A stretch of DNA of 64,000 nt, taken from Candidatus Harpocratesius repetitus (lineage in GTDB: Archaea; Asgardarchaeota; Lokiarchaeia; Sigyniarchaeales; Promethearchaeaceae). Positions 17,465-26,493 of this stretch are shown here, piece by piece; the first letter of the stretch is position 1; each line of letters opens with the position of its first letter. The notes under the pieces are model-generated. The model worked only from the letters and a program-made list of their open reading frames with translations. It was not told the DNA's origin and searched no databases. The position numbers and the translations under genes were made by a program. The stretch is from positions 1 to 64,000 of the forward strand of contig JAIZWK010000001.1 of NCBI GenBank assembly GCA_021498095.1, written 5' to 3'.

Positions 17465-18283
17465 TCAATTATAATGTTTTGTTATATTATTCAAATTTTG
17501 CTGATGATATTCGTTTACATGTATATATTCATCCAAGTTTCCTTTTACACAATTGGATATTTCAGCATTTGCACCAATTTCCTTCAATTTTGTTAAATAA
17601 TACAAATTACGCTCAATACTTTCATTTATTTGATTCTTTCCCATCAAGACAGGTCCATGTCCTAAAATAACTGTTGAAAATGAATATTCTTGCAATTTTT
17701 TTAATGATTCGATATAGTTTTCTAAAGAATCTTGTTCAATACCAACCAAAGGGAGATAATACTTTCCAGCATTATTCATGATTAATAGATCACCTATATG
17801 AAGGAATTGTCGATCAATTATTGTAATTAAAGATTCGGCAGTATGACCAGGTAAATTAAAGACTTTTATATGATGATGGCCAAATTTAATTTTATCACCA
17901 TTTTTTAATAATGTAAATCTAACAAAATTTTCTGTATTTTCAGAACTTCTACTTCTTTTAAAATTGTCTTCATATTTTTCATATCCGTAAAAATGAGCAT
18001 CTTGAAAAATAACTCGTCCTTCAATATGATCAGTATGAAAATGTGAGAAAATAATTGATTTAACTGTTATTCCTTTTTCTTTCAAATCATTTTTTACTTG
18101 ATAAGCATATTTTTGGATAGAAGAATCAATCAATAAAGCATTGTCATTATCAATGATGGCCATAATATTAGCATCAAAATTTGCTGAATTTCTTATTCCA
18201 TCCCCTAGTGTTGTTAGATCTGCGCTTTCATCACTATCGAAACTATACACCCAAATATCATCTTTTAATCGAATAATATTCAT
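17465..18283 (-). CDS. Metallo-beta-lactamase-fold hydrolase
   Basis: A zinc hydrolase of the metallo-beta-lactamase superfamily. 'SHFHTDHIEG' supplies the HxHxDH ligands, 'NLPGHTAES' the next His, 'HIGDLLI' the bridging Asp and 'VILGHGPV' the last His. The ~273-aa length and the open 'MIDSS'-like N-terminal strand fit quinoprotein-relay/SoxH-type or beta-lactamase-like members; the substrate cannot be told from sequence. The ATG at 18283 is preferred to a TTG two codons earlier. It lies just outside the insertion sequence. Confidence 0.85.
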   Translation of the reverse strand: MNIIRLKDDIWVYSFDSDESADLTTLGDGIRNSANFDANIMAIIDNDNALLIDSSIQKYAYQVKNDLKEKGITVKSIIFSHFHTDHIEGRVIFQDAHFYGYEKYEDNFKRSRSSENTENFVRFTLLKNGDKIKFGHHHIKVFNLPGHTAESLITIIDRQFLHIGDLLIMNNAGKYYLPLVGIEQDSLENYIESLKKLQEYSFSTVILGHGPVLMGKNQINESIERNLYYLTKLKEIGANAEISNCVKGNLDEYIHVNEYHQQNLNNITKHYN

Positions 18284-18690
18284 ACCCAAACCTTCAAAAA
18301 TGTAAATATTCTTGATCTTAAGTATAATTTATGTTCTTATTCAATAAAGACTTTCATTTTTATATCATTGAACTACTTGTACATAATGGTTCATATGGGT
18401 TTTAGAATTCCATATGGCCCCATTTTCTACCGTAAAGAACAATGGTAAAAAATTCTTCAAGTTCTCGCCCGTTTTCTCAAATTAGGGAACAAAGGTGAAA
18501 AAACATTATGAACCATATGTACTTGAGAATCTCATATGGCCCCATTTACCCGCTTAATATTCGCTGGGAAAGTTTTAATCAAAGGAATAGAGCCTTTGTT
18601 CTCTTACTGGTCAGGAATGTTTATTGAATTAATTTCATGAAAAATGGAATTTTAAAGCAAACATTTCAGATCAAGGAAGTGTAAAAAAAT
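18284..18690. other. Intergenic region with an imperfect direct repeat and inverted segments
   Basis: A ~400-bp gap between divergent genes. It holds two copies of catatggccccattt preceded by AGAAT (18404-18426 and 18526-18547). It also holds tatgaaccatatgtac at ~18508, which nearly matches the reverse complement of ~18382-18398. The local GC is higher than its surroundings. This could be a decayed mobile element or an operator array for the GPP34 gene. Confidence 0.5.
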
Positions 18691-19362
18691 ATGTTGGTTG
18701 CAGAAGAACTTATATTAATGAGTATATCGCCCGAAAATGGGAGCGAGATTTTTTTCAACGCCTGGAAAAATGTGAAAGCAGGAATTGCTGGAGCATTAAT
18801 TATGGATTTAGCATTATTAAGAAGGATTTTTTGCAGAAATGGAAAGATTATTTTACTCTCGACAAAATCTACAGGAGACCATCTTCTGAATGAAATCTTA
18901 GCCAATATTCAACGATCAGACTCTGCTAAGTCAATCGATTTCTGGGTTTCTGAAATTCATTCGAATATCCGTAATTTACAAGATCGACTGATTGAACGAA
19001 TGGTAAATCAAGGTATAATAGAACGAGAAATTCATCCTGCAAAATTCGGAATGAAAACCTACTATCCTATTGTAAAGAAGGAAATCTACCGCGATATCTT
19101 GAATCGAATCCAATCACTTGAGTATGCAAACGAAATTCAAGATTTTCACACGTATACATTGGTATATATCCTGCAATCTTGCGGATTGAATAAATTATTT
19201 CGATCTCACCACATGAATTTGCCAACAGTACGAATATCATCTTCAAAGATTTTTAGTTTAATTGAGCAGGAAAAGCGAACAACAAAACAATATGTTAAAG
19301 AATTACTTTGCAACATAAGCACCTATATCAGTCGAGAGCATGTAATTTCAATCGCAGTCTAA
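18691..19362 (+). CDS. GPP34/GOLPH3-family protein
   Basis: A 223-aa protein that aligns by eye with eukaryotic GOLPH3 (Golgi phosphoprotein 3). It has 'LILMSISPENG' for the first helix-loop, 'AWKNVKAGIAGALIMDLALLRRI' residues at ~24-46 matching the FWNDCISSGLRG...ELALRGR region, 'KSTGDHLLNEILANI' matching 'APTGDVLLDEALKHV', and 'NIRNLQDRLIERMVNQGII' matching 'LRNVRERLAKNLVEKGVL'. GOLPH3 binds phosphatidylinositol-4-phosphate and sorts Golgi enzymes. Bacteria and some archaea also have the family. The Trp of the lipid pocket is present, but the Arg nine residues later is Ala here. A purine-rich aaggaagtg lies upstream of the ATG. It is convergent with the Ras-like GTPase gene. Confidence 0.85.
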   Translation: MLVAEELILMSISPENGSEIFFNAWKNVKAGIAGALIMDLALLRRIFCRNGKIILLSTKSTGDHLLNEILANIQRSDSAKSIDFWVSEIHSNIRNLQDRLIERMVNQGIIEREIHPAKFGMKTYYPIVKKEIYRDILNRIQSLEYANEIQDFHTYTLVYILQSCGLNKLFRSHHMNLPTVRISSSKIFSLIEQEKRTTKQYVKELLCNISTYISREHVISIAV

Positions 19363-19514
19363 ATATTCAGAATATACCAAATCGAATCAAATATGTAACA
19401 TACAACAAAATAAAACATATTTACATTATGAGAAAAAGGTGAAGCACCAGCTTCCTTTTTTCTTCTCCGCTTTTTACTTAGGATAAAAGGGTAAAGTGAT
19501 AATTAAAAAAATAA

Positions 19515-20099
19515 TTAATTAATTTCTTTACCGCAATAAGTACAAAAATGGAGATCCTTGGCGATAATTTCATGACAATGAGGACATTCATCCAGTGTAT
19601 TATTTACAATCATTCTTGTGATTGTTTCGAAAACTTGATCAACATTCTCTCCCGTTTTCGCTGAACATCTTAGAACACCATCAATTTCGTTCAGATGTAC
19701 AAATTGTTCAATGTCTTTATCAGATATTGATGCAGAATCTTTGAGATCGATTTTTGAAATTACTAAAAGTTTAATCATTTTTCCAGATGAATTATTGATT
19801 AATTCCATCCAATTATTAAGATCGAAAAATGATTCCTGATTAGATATATCAAAAAGAATTAAAGCACCGCTCGAGCCACTTATATAACCAGGAAATAAAG
19901 AACGGAATTTTTGTTCACCTCCAAAATCCCAAATACTTAATTGAATAGATTTTTCATCAAGCTCTAGGCGTTTAATCATAAAATCAACACCAATCGTTGA
20001 AATTGTTTCAGATTGGAACGTCCCATGAATATACCGGCGAATCAAAGATGTTTTTCCTACATCTTTTGCCCCAGCTACAATAAGTTTTAATTTTATCAT
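19515..20099 (-). CDS. Ras-superfamily small GTPase with C-terminal zinc ribbon
   Basis: A Rab/Arf-like small GTPase of 194 aa. The G motifs are: P-loop 'GAKDVGKTS' (10-18), switch I Thr around 35 in 'STIGVDF', G3 'WDFGGEQKF' (57-65), G4 'SKID' (115-118, Ser replacing the usual Asn) and G5 'CSAKTG' (145-150). The residue aligned with the catalytic Gln after the G3 glycine is Glu62, so GTP hydrolysis may depend on a partner. Instead of a prenylation Cys tail, the C-terminus is a zinc ribbon with CxxC pairs at 172/175 and 186/189, a common Asgard arrangement. 'aaggggat' lies just before the ATG. It is divergent from the Rag-like GTPase gene, with a shared 233-bp promoter region. Confidence 0.92.
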   Translation of the reverse strand: MIKLKLIVAGAKDVGKTSLIRRYIHGTFQSETISTIGVDFMIKRLELDEKSIQLSIWDFGGEQKFRSLFPGYISGSSGALILFDISNQESFFDLNNWMELINNSSGKMIKLLVISKIDLKDSASISDKDIEQFVHLNEIDGVLRCSAKTGENVDQVFETITRMIVNNTLDECPHCHEIIAKDLHFCTYCGKEIN

Positions 20100-20332
20100 C
20101 TTATCCCCTTCTGAAAAAAAATATAATTATTTATTTTTTAATATATCACTAAATCATTGTTTTTTTCTCGGTTATTTAAATTATTGTATATAGTTTGACG
20201 TCATTTGAAAGCAAAGCATATAATATCTATGTTTTTAAGAATTCATAGAAATCTTTTCTTTTTTTTATCTTTGTAAAATAAATATTAAAATAACATTAAT
20301 AGGATAAGATTACAAAGTAAATAACAGTTAAA

Positions 20333-21556
20333 ATGAAAATACCGGGATCTTTTTTTGAAGTTGAACTAATGCTGAAAGATGAACTGATTGAATTCCTCAT
20401 AAAGAAGCAGAATGTTATTGAATATCGTGCACACATTATGGATTTTTCTGAGATTGAGATAGATTTGCCCGAAATCTTAGAAGAGAACCAAATTTTTGTT
20501 CCAAAAAATAGATTAGAACGAATTTTGCAAGAATTGGAAGCTCAATATATGGAACTTCTTCAAGAACAACGTGAGATCCAAAACCAACATTTACAAAAAC
20601 AAAAAGCTTTCACACAAGGATATCAAGCTTTAAAAACGCAAAGAGAAGATGTAAAAATCCTATTAACCGGCGGTTCTGGTAAATCATCTATTTATCAAAT
20701 TATTTTTGAAGGTAAATTAGCTAATGAAATTCAAACAACTATTCCAACCCGTCGTATTGAAAAACATAATTTAGATTATTCATTTCTTTCCAAACAGAAT
20801 CGAGGTCAAAAACTAAAGATTTGGGAGAGTGGTGCTGAATTTCCTAATGATGATTTTTTTAAAAATGGTACCATTCTTTTATTCATAGTTGATGCATTTA
20901 ATGTGGAATATTATGAACAAGCAAGATTGAATTTGCATAAAGCTATAGAAAAAATCAATAAATTTGGCACAAAAACTCCACATCGAGTTAAAAAACATCA
21001 AAATGTTTTCTGTTTCATCCATAAAATGGATAGATTTCAAAAAATATCAGAAAAATTCAATTCATTAGTTAAATATTTCAGAACTAATCCAAAAGATGGT
21101 AAAATGGTCAATAATATCACCTTTTTTCCAACCTCAATTTTCGATTCGAGTCTTTACAGGGCTTGGACCCAAATTGTAGAAAATCTTATGCCGAAATCAT
21201 CTAAACTTGACCAAATCTCAAATCAATTAAAGGAAGAATTAGGCTTATATACAGTTTTGATCATTGAGAAACGAACAGGCTTACCAATTTGTGCATCGAA
21301 GACTTTGCTTGATGATGCAACCTTAGTTGGAACGACAAATCGGATAATTATTACAATTGAAAAAGTACTTTCAGATTATAAATTAACGAATTTACGAGAA
21401 TTGAGAATAGATACTGCCACAGGGTTTGTAAAGGTTCATATTTTTAATCAATATTATATTCTTCTACTAATTTGTCCACCTAATGTAAATATGGAGACAC
21501 CTGCTGCAAAAAAGAAATTGAAAGATTTTCTAGAAGATATGAAAAATTACATTTAA
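20333..21556 (+). CDS. Rag/Gtr-type GTPase with C-terminal roadblock domain and N-terminal extension
   Basis: A 407-aa protein with the domain order of eukaryotic Rag GTPases (G domain followed by a C-terminal roadblock/longin domain). Residues 1-105 are an extension that includes a coiled coil (~58-105). Residues 107-122 'VKILLTGGSGKSSIYQ' parallel RagA 'KVLLMGKSGSGKTSMRS' but lack two P-loop residues. 'KIWESGAEF' (163-170) parallels 'LWDCGGQ', with Glu for Asp. 'FCFIHKMD' (226-233) is the Rag-specific HKMD G4 motif. 'TSIFDSSLYRAWTQIV' (267-282) matches 'TSIWDETLYKAWSSIV'. Residues ~300-407 form the roadblock domain ('YTVLIIEKRTGLPIC'). Rag GTPases act in lysosomal amino-acid sensing; the archaeal role is unknown. 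It is divergent from the small GTPase. Confidence 0.85.
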   Translation: MKIPGSFFEVELMLKDELIEFLIKKQNVIEYRAHIMDFSEIEIDLPEILEENQIFVPKNRLERILQELEAQYMELLQEQREIQNQHLQKQKAFTQGYQALKTQREDVKILLTGGSGKSSIYQIIFEGKLANEIQTTIPTRRIEKHNLDYSFLSKQNRGQKLKIWESGAEFPNDDFFKNGTILLFIVDAFNVEYYEQARLNLHKAIEKINKFGTKTPHRVKKHQNVFCFIHKMDRFQKISEKFNSLVKYFRTNPKDGKMVNNITFFPTSIFDSSLYRAWTQIVENLMPKSSKLDQISNQLKEELGLYTVLIIEKRTGLPICASKTLLDDATLVGTTNRIIITIEKVLSDYKLTNLRELRIDTATGFVKVHIFNQYYILLLICPPNVNMETPAAKKKLKDFLEDMKNYI

Positions 21557-21672
21557 TTTCTTATATTTTTTCTTCATTTCTTCTATATTTAGTGGGAAAA
21601 TTATAAAAAAGACATTTTTTTCTTCTTCTTGTTCTTTTTCTTTACATTTTCTTTTCATTTTAAAGAATAGCG

Positions 21673-22536
21673 TTAATTCTCAAAGAATAAGAATTGGAAA
21701 TTATTATGTTCAGGAAGCGTTGAATGAAGAAAATCATGCGAGATAACTTCTTTTAAAGAATCTAATACCAAGTTATGTCGATGTCCCCAAAAGAAATGAA
21801 GATTTGGATAATATTGTTTTTTAATGACATTAATTATTGAGAAAATGAAATTTGGGGAAAAATGCGAAAAGAGAAATATTGGTGTTCGACTTTTTGGTGG
21901 AAGAGTTGAAGATAAAAGAGATAACAAAGATTCCAAAACACTATTATAATTTTGTGAAATATTGTTAAACATTTTATCTGAAAGCCCGTAGAGCAATGTT
22001 TTCTTAATCCAAATTCCTGAATTCTGAAGAATATGACAATTTGAAGCCACTTTAATGCGATTCCGCATAGAAGAAGGCAAATTAAATGTATTCAAAGCCA
22101 TTTTCATGATTTCTTGCATAATATCCTGTGAAAATTTATAATGTTCCATTAAAAAACGAGAATATAATCCCCAATCCAACCAAAGATCGTTTTCCTTCTC
22201 GTAAATATATGAATTCAGCCATGAATCATGATTACCTTTTATAAATATTAATGGAATTGCCGGATGGAGCCATTGTCGAACAGTTATGAGATAATATAAA
22301 GGCGCATTAATGAGATCCCATCGATCAGTTTTGATTGGCATTGAAACAAGAGTTGTTAAATCCCAAGCAAAATCTCCATTAATAATTACTCCATCGAGAG
22401 TTGCAGGATCAAAATTTTGGAAGGAAAGTTGAAGATTATGATAAAAAGTGGAAGAATATCCATGCTTAGTATCAAAACTAATTTGTTTCGTTAGAAATGC
22501 AGGATAATGGAGATCAGAGAGAATAGCAACTCTCAT
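21673..22536 (-). CDS. Calcineurin-like metallophosphoesterase
   Basis: All five metallophosphoesterase motifs appear in order: 'SDLHY' (7-11), 'NGDFAW' (~53-58), 'KGNHDSW' (~99-105), 'FSHFSPN' (~225) and 'WGHRHN' (~250-255). They bind two metal ions and hydrolyse a phosphoester. The substrate class cannot be read from sequence, and the 287-aa cytoplasmic protein has no signal peptide. It is convergent with the Rag-like GTPase gene across a ~115-bp poly-pyrimidine spacer. Confidence 0.9.
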   Translation of the reverse strand: MRVAILSDLHYPAFLTKQISFDTKHGYSSTFYHNLQLSFQNFDPATLDGVIINGDFAWDLTTLVSMPIKTDRWDLINAPLYYLITVRQWLHPAIPLIFIKGNHDSWLNSYIYEKENDLWLDWGLYSRFLMEHYKFSQDIMQEIMKMALNTFNLPSSMRNRIKVASNCHILQNSGIWIKKTLLYGLSDKMFNNISQNYNSVLESLLSLLSSTLPPKSRTPIFLFSHFSPNFIFSIINVIKKQYYPNLHFFWGHRHNLVLDSLKEVISHDFLHSTLPEHNNFQFLFFEN

Positions 22537-22648
22537 AAATTGAATAGCATTCCATTATAAAAAAATAAATCTGCTGAAAAGAAATAAAGAAATAGGAAAG
22601 AAAAAGCTTTAATGCGAGTGTGAATGTGAGTGTACATATGGTGTTATT

Positions 22649-25600
22649 ATGCATCAATTAGAAATTCAAGCAATAAATGAAATCATTCAGAAATGGATTA
22701 GTTGGCATCTCGAAAAAAATCATTTAAGTAATGTAATTCTTGAAGAGCGAATTGGTGCACAAATTAAAAAAGAACTAGATAATAATGTTAGAAACATATT
22801 AGAGAATTCAAAAATTAACTCAGAAAAATTGGAGACAAATCCTGAAAAATTAAAAAATGACTCGAAAAAATTGAAAACGGATGAAAAATGCACGGGGATT
22901 AAAATTTGGTTAAGAAATTTTATTGATCAGAATTATTCGAATCATAAGCTACATTTTAATTCTGATTTCAGAGATAAAATATGGGATACAAGGTATATCA
23001 ATGTTCGCAACATAAACGCACGAGTTTCCCATATCAAGTATTCATGGCATAATTCCGACGTCTTAATTCATCAAACGAGTAATTTTCATAAAATATGGCA
23101 GTTTAAATTTAGATCACTCACATGTAATTTTTGTTTGACTTTAAATGAACCGAAAGAGGCTGGAAAACACAATCCTAAGAAGTATTTTGTTCCAGTTAAG
23201 CCATCAAATCCGAATTTTATGACATTTTCAAAAGTAAATAAGCAGATAACATTTTGGTTTGAATTTAGAAGATTGACAGATTCAGAGCGTAAGCAATACC
23301 GATATAAACCGCAAAAGCAGATTCAAAAGGATTTTCTACAGGGGCTGATGCATAATTTCAATCGATATTTTGATGAATGGCATGAAGTAATCCAAAATAA
23401 AGATGATTTTTTAAAAAGGATACAAGAACAGTTTACTTTCTATACAAGCAAAAAGGAATCATTTATAGAATTATATCCTTACATTAAAGAATACTTAACG
23501 TCACAATTATTCCAGTTCAGCGAAAATCTCAAATTGAGTTGGTTCAATAAGCAAAATTCCATTCAAAAACAGAACACCTTAGAAAATTGCACCATATTAG
23601 AAGATTCATTGATGCTTTTTAATGAACAGTTGGAATTATTTCAAAAAATCACAAAATTAGTTATTGATTCGATTTGGCAGATAGAATGCGTTAAGCTGCA
23701 AGTTTTTATTAAACCTAAATTTGTTTTGAGCACCAATTGGATAATAAATGAGCCCAAAGTCGATATTTTTGGTGAATTGACTTCGTCAAGCCAAAAACGT
23801 TTGTATTTAGATTATATTCAACATTCCCATCCACTAAATTATCCATCCACTGATATTTTGAAGAAAAGAGAAAAAATCTCATTATCATTATTAGAAAAGA
23901 AATCCGCCCCAATCCGCAATTTTATTATAGATACTGGAATTATACGAAAAGAAGAGCGAATTCAGATAATAAAAAAAATGTTAACGCTTAACAAGTATAT
24001 TGTGGGATATTGTATAAAAAGTGAGAATTGGCAGGCTTTGAAGTGGCTAAAAAATTGGGATAGGGCAAACCACTCTTTAAATTCAAGATCAGGATTTAGC
24101 GTAATTTATATTGATCCGCCTTATAATACTGGAAATCAAGATATGATTTACCAAGATAGATTCACACGTGCACAGTGGATGACATTTATAAAGAATAGAT
24201 TGGAATTAAGTTATGATCTCTTAGATAAAAATGGTGTTTTCTTTTCCAGTATTGATGATAATGAGTTAATTCCTTTTTCATTAATCATTCAGCGAATTTT
24301 TCCTTATACGTTAGATAATATCATTTGGCATAAGAAAACTCAACCTTCTTATCTTTCAAAACAGCTGATTACAGTTACAGAATATATTGTTGGAGCAAAA
24401 AAGGTTTCAACACCAATTTCTTTGATGGGGAGTTTGGGAAATCCCGATAAATTAACCGAACTTATCAATATCGGAAATAAAGTTACTCGAAGAATCTTTC
24501 CACATAAAAGCGTGATTATTGCCAATGGATGGAGCGGAAAACTGCAATCAAAAATCTATGGAAAGGGAAAATTGCAGATTTCCTTGTTAAATGGCCCAAT
24601 TTCAGTTATAAATGGAAAACCAGACCATGATCTTCAATTAGAGGGGAGATTTAAATGGAAACAAGAAAGAATAAATACTGAACTTCAAAAAGGAGGTATA
24701 ATCCATATTAAATCAATTGTTAGTTTACGCCCCACAATAGCCCGCAAATATGATTCGCCCATCATTAAAGCACCCACCACATTATTATCAAAGAAAATTA
24801 ACGACCTTCCAACGAATACAGATGCAAATATGGAGTTAAAAAACCTTTTCGGTATTTCTCCATTCGATTATTCTAAACCAACCAAATTGATTAAATTTTT
24901 AATCCAAGCAGTAACCTTCACATCAAAATCAGGAATGATATTGGATTTTTTTGCCGGTTCCGGAACCACAGGTCAATCTGTAATAGAATTGAACCAATTA
25001 GATGGGGGAAATCGACAATTTTATCTTATTGAGAAGAATGAGCTTTTTAATACTGTTCTACTTCCCCGTTTAAAAAAATTAATGTATTCGCCAAAATGGA
25101 AGAATGGATATCCAGTTGAGAATGATCCGGCTAATGGATATCAAGGAATTATTCAATATGGTGAATTAGAGCAGATCATGGATATTTGGTTGAATTTAGA
25201 TCCACCTCCTTTCTCATCAAGTATTTTACACAACTTTCCACCTTATTTGGAAGATCCTTTTGATACAAAACATTTTCAATACTTACTTATGTGGGAATCA
25301 AATAAATGGAATCTTCGATTGAAACCGCTAAAAATAACATCCCCCTTTGGATATTGGATTTATTCTTTAAAAGATGGGATTTTTACAGTAAAAGAAGTCG
25401 ATTTAATTCAATCATTGAATTCATTTTTGGGAGTAACCTCATCAAAAATAACAATAAATAATATACAAGATCAAGAATATATTATTATAGAAGCAACAAA
25501 AATCTTAAAACAAAAAGATAACTGCAAAATGGATTCAAAATCTTCTCAGAATATTTTGATAGTGTGGCAGAATCTTTCCACACTTGAAATGAAGCAAATA

Positions 25601-25801
25601 TCTCCCATTGAAGAACGAAATCAAAAGGAAATGAATCAGAACTATATTGAAATAATATCTACCGAATTATTCAGCTCGATAAAAAAGAAAGATTCAGATT
25701 TTGATAAAATTTATTCAAATGGATTTAAAATTCATCCAAAAGCAATTCTTATTGAATTTGTATTTCAATCATATATTAATTCAGCGATTAAGGAAATTTA
25801 A
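22649..25801 (+). CDS. Adenine-specific DNA methyltransferase, Mod-like (beta class)
   Basis: A 1050-aa DNA methyltransferase that uses S-adenosylmethionine. The catalytic motif 'YIDPPYNTGNQ' lies at ~487-497, followed by 'FTRAQWMTFIKNRL' and later by the AdoMet-binding 'ILDFFAGSGTTGQS' at ~764-777. This order (motif IV before motif I) marks the beta group, as in type III Mod subunits. The N-terminal ~450 residues (Lys-rich, helical) and the last ~250 residues are unrecognised and probably include target recognition. No Res helicase/nuclease gene is next to it, so it is either an orphan methyltransferase or part of an unrecognised system. Its 3' end overlaps the convergent gene at 25788 by 14 bases. 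Confidence 0.87.
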   Translation: MHQLEIQAINEIIQKWISWHLEKNHLSNVILEERIGAQIKKELDNNVRNILENSKINSEKLETNPEKLKNDSKKLKTDEKCTGIKIWLRNFIDQNYSNHKLHFNSDFRDKIWDTRYINVRNINARVSHIKYSWHNSDVLIHQTSNFHKIWQFKFRSLTCNFCLTLNEPKEAGKHNPKKYFVPVKPSNPNFMTFSKVNKQITFWFEFRRLTDSERKQYRYKPQKQIQKDFLQGLMHNFNRYFDEWHEVIQNKDDFLKRIQEQFTFYTSKKESFIELYPYIKEYLTSQLFQFSENLKLSWFNKQNSIQKQNTLENCTILEDSLMLFNEQLELFQKITKLVIDSIWQIECVKLQVFIKPKFVLSTNWIINEPKVDIFGELTSSSQKRLYLDYIQHSHPLNYPSTDILKKREKISLSLLEKKSAPIRNFIIDTGIIRKEERIQIIKKMLTLNKYIVGYCIKSENWQALKWLKNWDRANHSLNSRSGFSVIYIDPPYNTGNQDMIYQDRFTRAQWMTFIKNRLELSYDLLDKNGVFFSSIDDNELIPFSLIIQRIFPYTLDNIIWHKKTQPSYLSKQLITVTEYIVGAKKVSTPISLMGSLGNPDKLTELINIGNKVTRRIFPHKSVIIANGWSGKLQSKIYGKGKLQISLLNGPISVINGKPDHDLQLEGRFKWKQERINTELQKGGIIHIKSIVSLRPTIARKYDSPIIKAPTTLLSKKINDLPTNTDANMELKNLFGISPFDYSKPTKLIKFLIQAVTFTSKSGMILDFFAGSGTTGQSVIELNQLDGGNRQFYLIEKNELFNTVLLPRLKKLMYSPKWKNGYPVENDPANGYQGIIQYGELEQIMDIWLNLDPPPFSSSILHNFPPYLEDPFDTKHFQYLLMWESNKWNLRLKPLKITSPFGYWIYSLKDGIFTVKEVDLIQSLNSFLGVTSSKITINNIQDQEYIIIEATKILKQKDNCKMDSKSSQNILIVWQNLSTLEMKQISPIEERNQKEMNQNYIEIISTELFSSIKKKDSDFDKIYSNGFKIHPKAILIEFVFQSYINSAIKEI

Positions 25802-26369
25802 AAGATTTATCTTGAATTTTATCTAAAAATTGCTCGATTGAAGGAATCAAAAAATCTATTGATTTTAGATATGATCTTACTTCATTTATTTTAAGTAAAT
25901 CCATTAATCCTACTTTAAAATCTTTTTTTGTCTGATAAAAAAGAATGAAACCATCTTGAACTTCTTCATAAGAAGCTCCAAGTCCAATCAATTCAATAAT
26001 CTTAAAAGTAAAACTATAATTATTCCTTATTGGTTCTTTATAATTAGTTCTGTACTTCATCATTAAATAGATTGATTGATCATCATGTTTCGTACTTCGT
26101 TCTGCAATTTTATCAAAAGAAATTTCTTGTAAATTAATAAATTTAATAAAATTTTCATATACTGATCGATCTCTATTATAGCCTGCTCGGAATTGCTCAT
26201 ATGATTCGTAATCGACTCGTAAAATTGGATTATCATCAGTTCCTTTCCATGTTGTTTTAACATGATGATTTTTAATTGCTCTCTCTTCCAATAAATCTAG
26301 AATTTTCTTTTTAGGATCATCGCAGCTAAGTATTTCAACTTCAATATAAGGTTTTTGCAATTTTTCCAT
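25788..26369 (-). CDS. Hypothetical protein
   Basis: A 193-aa soluble protein not recognised. It is acidic/basic mixed, begins 'MEKLQKPYIEVEIL' and shows alternating strands in its middle ('PILRVDYESYEQF', 'QSIYLMMKYRTNYK'), consistent with a compact alpha/beta fold. The 14-base tail overlap with the methyltransferase gene is convergent, so the two are not co-transcribed. It could be a regulator or partner of the methyltransferase, but nothing in its sequence says so. Confidence 0.6.
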   Translation of the reverse strand: MEKLQKPYIEVEILSCDDPKKKILDLLEERAIKNHHVKTTWKGTDDNPILRVDYESYEQFRAGYNRDRSVYENFIKFINLQEISFDKIAERSTKHDDQSIYLMMKYRTNYKEPIRNNYSFTFKIIELIGLGASYEEVQDGFILFYQTKKDFKVGLMDLLKINEVRSYLKSIDFLIPSIEQFLDKIQDKSFKFP

Positions 26370-26493
26370 TATACGTAATTAAATTTTGATTATTCACTAT
26401 TAAAAATTATCTTTTAGATAAAATCTCTGATTATTAAAATCAAAATGAATGAAACAAATATAAGGTAAAACGATTTAGTTATATGTGAATGAT

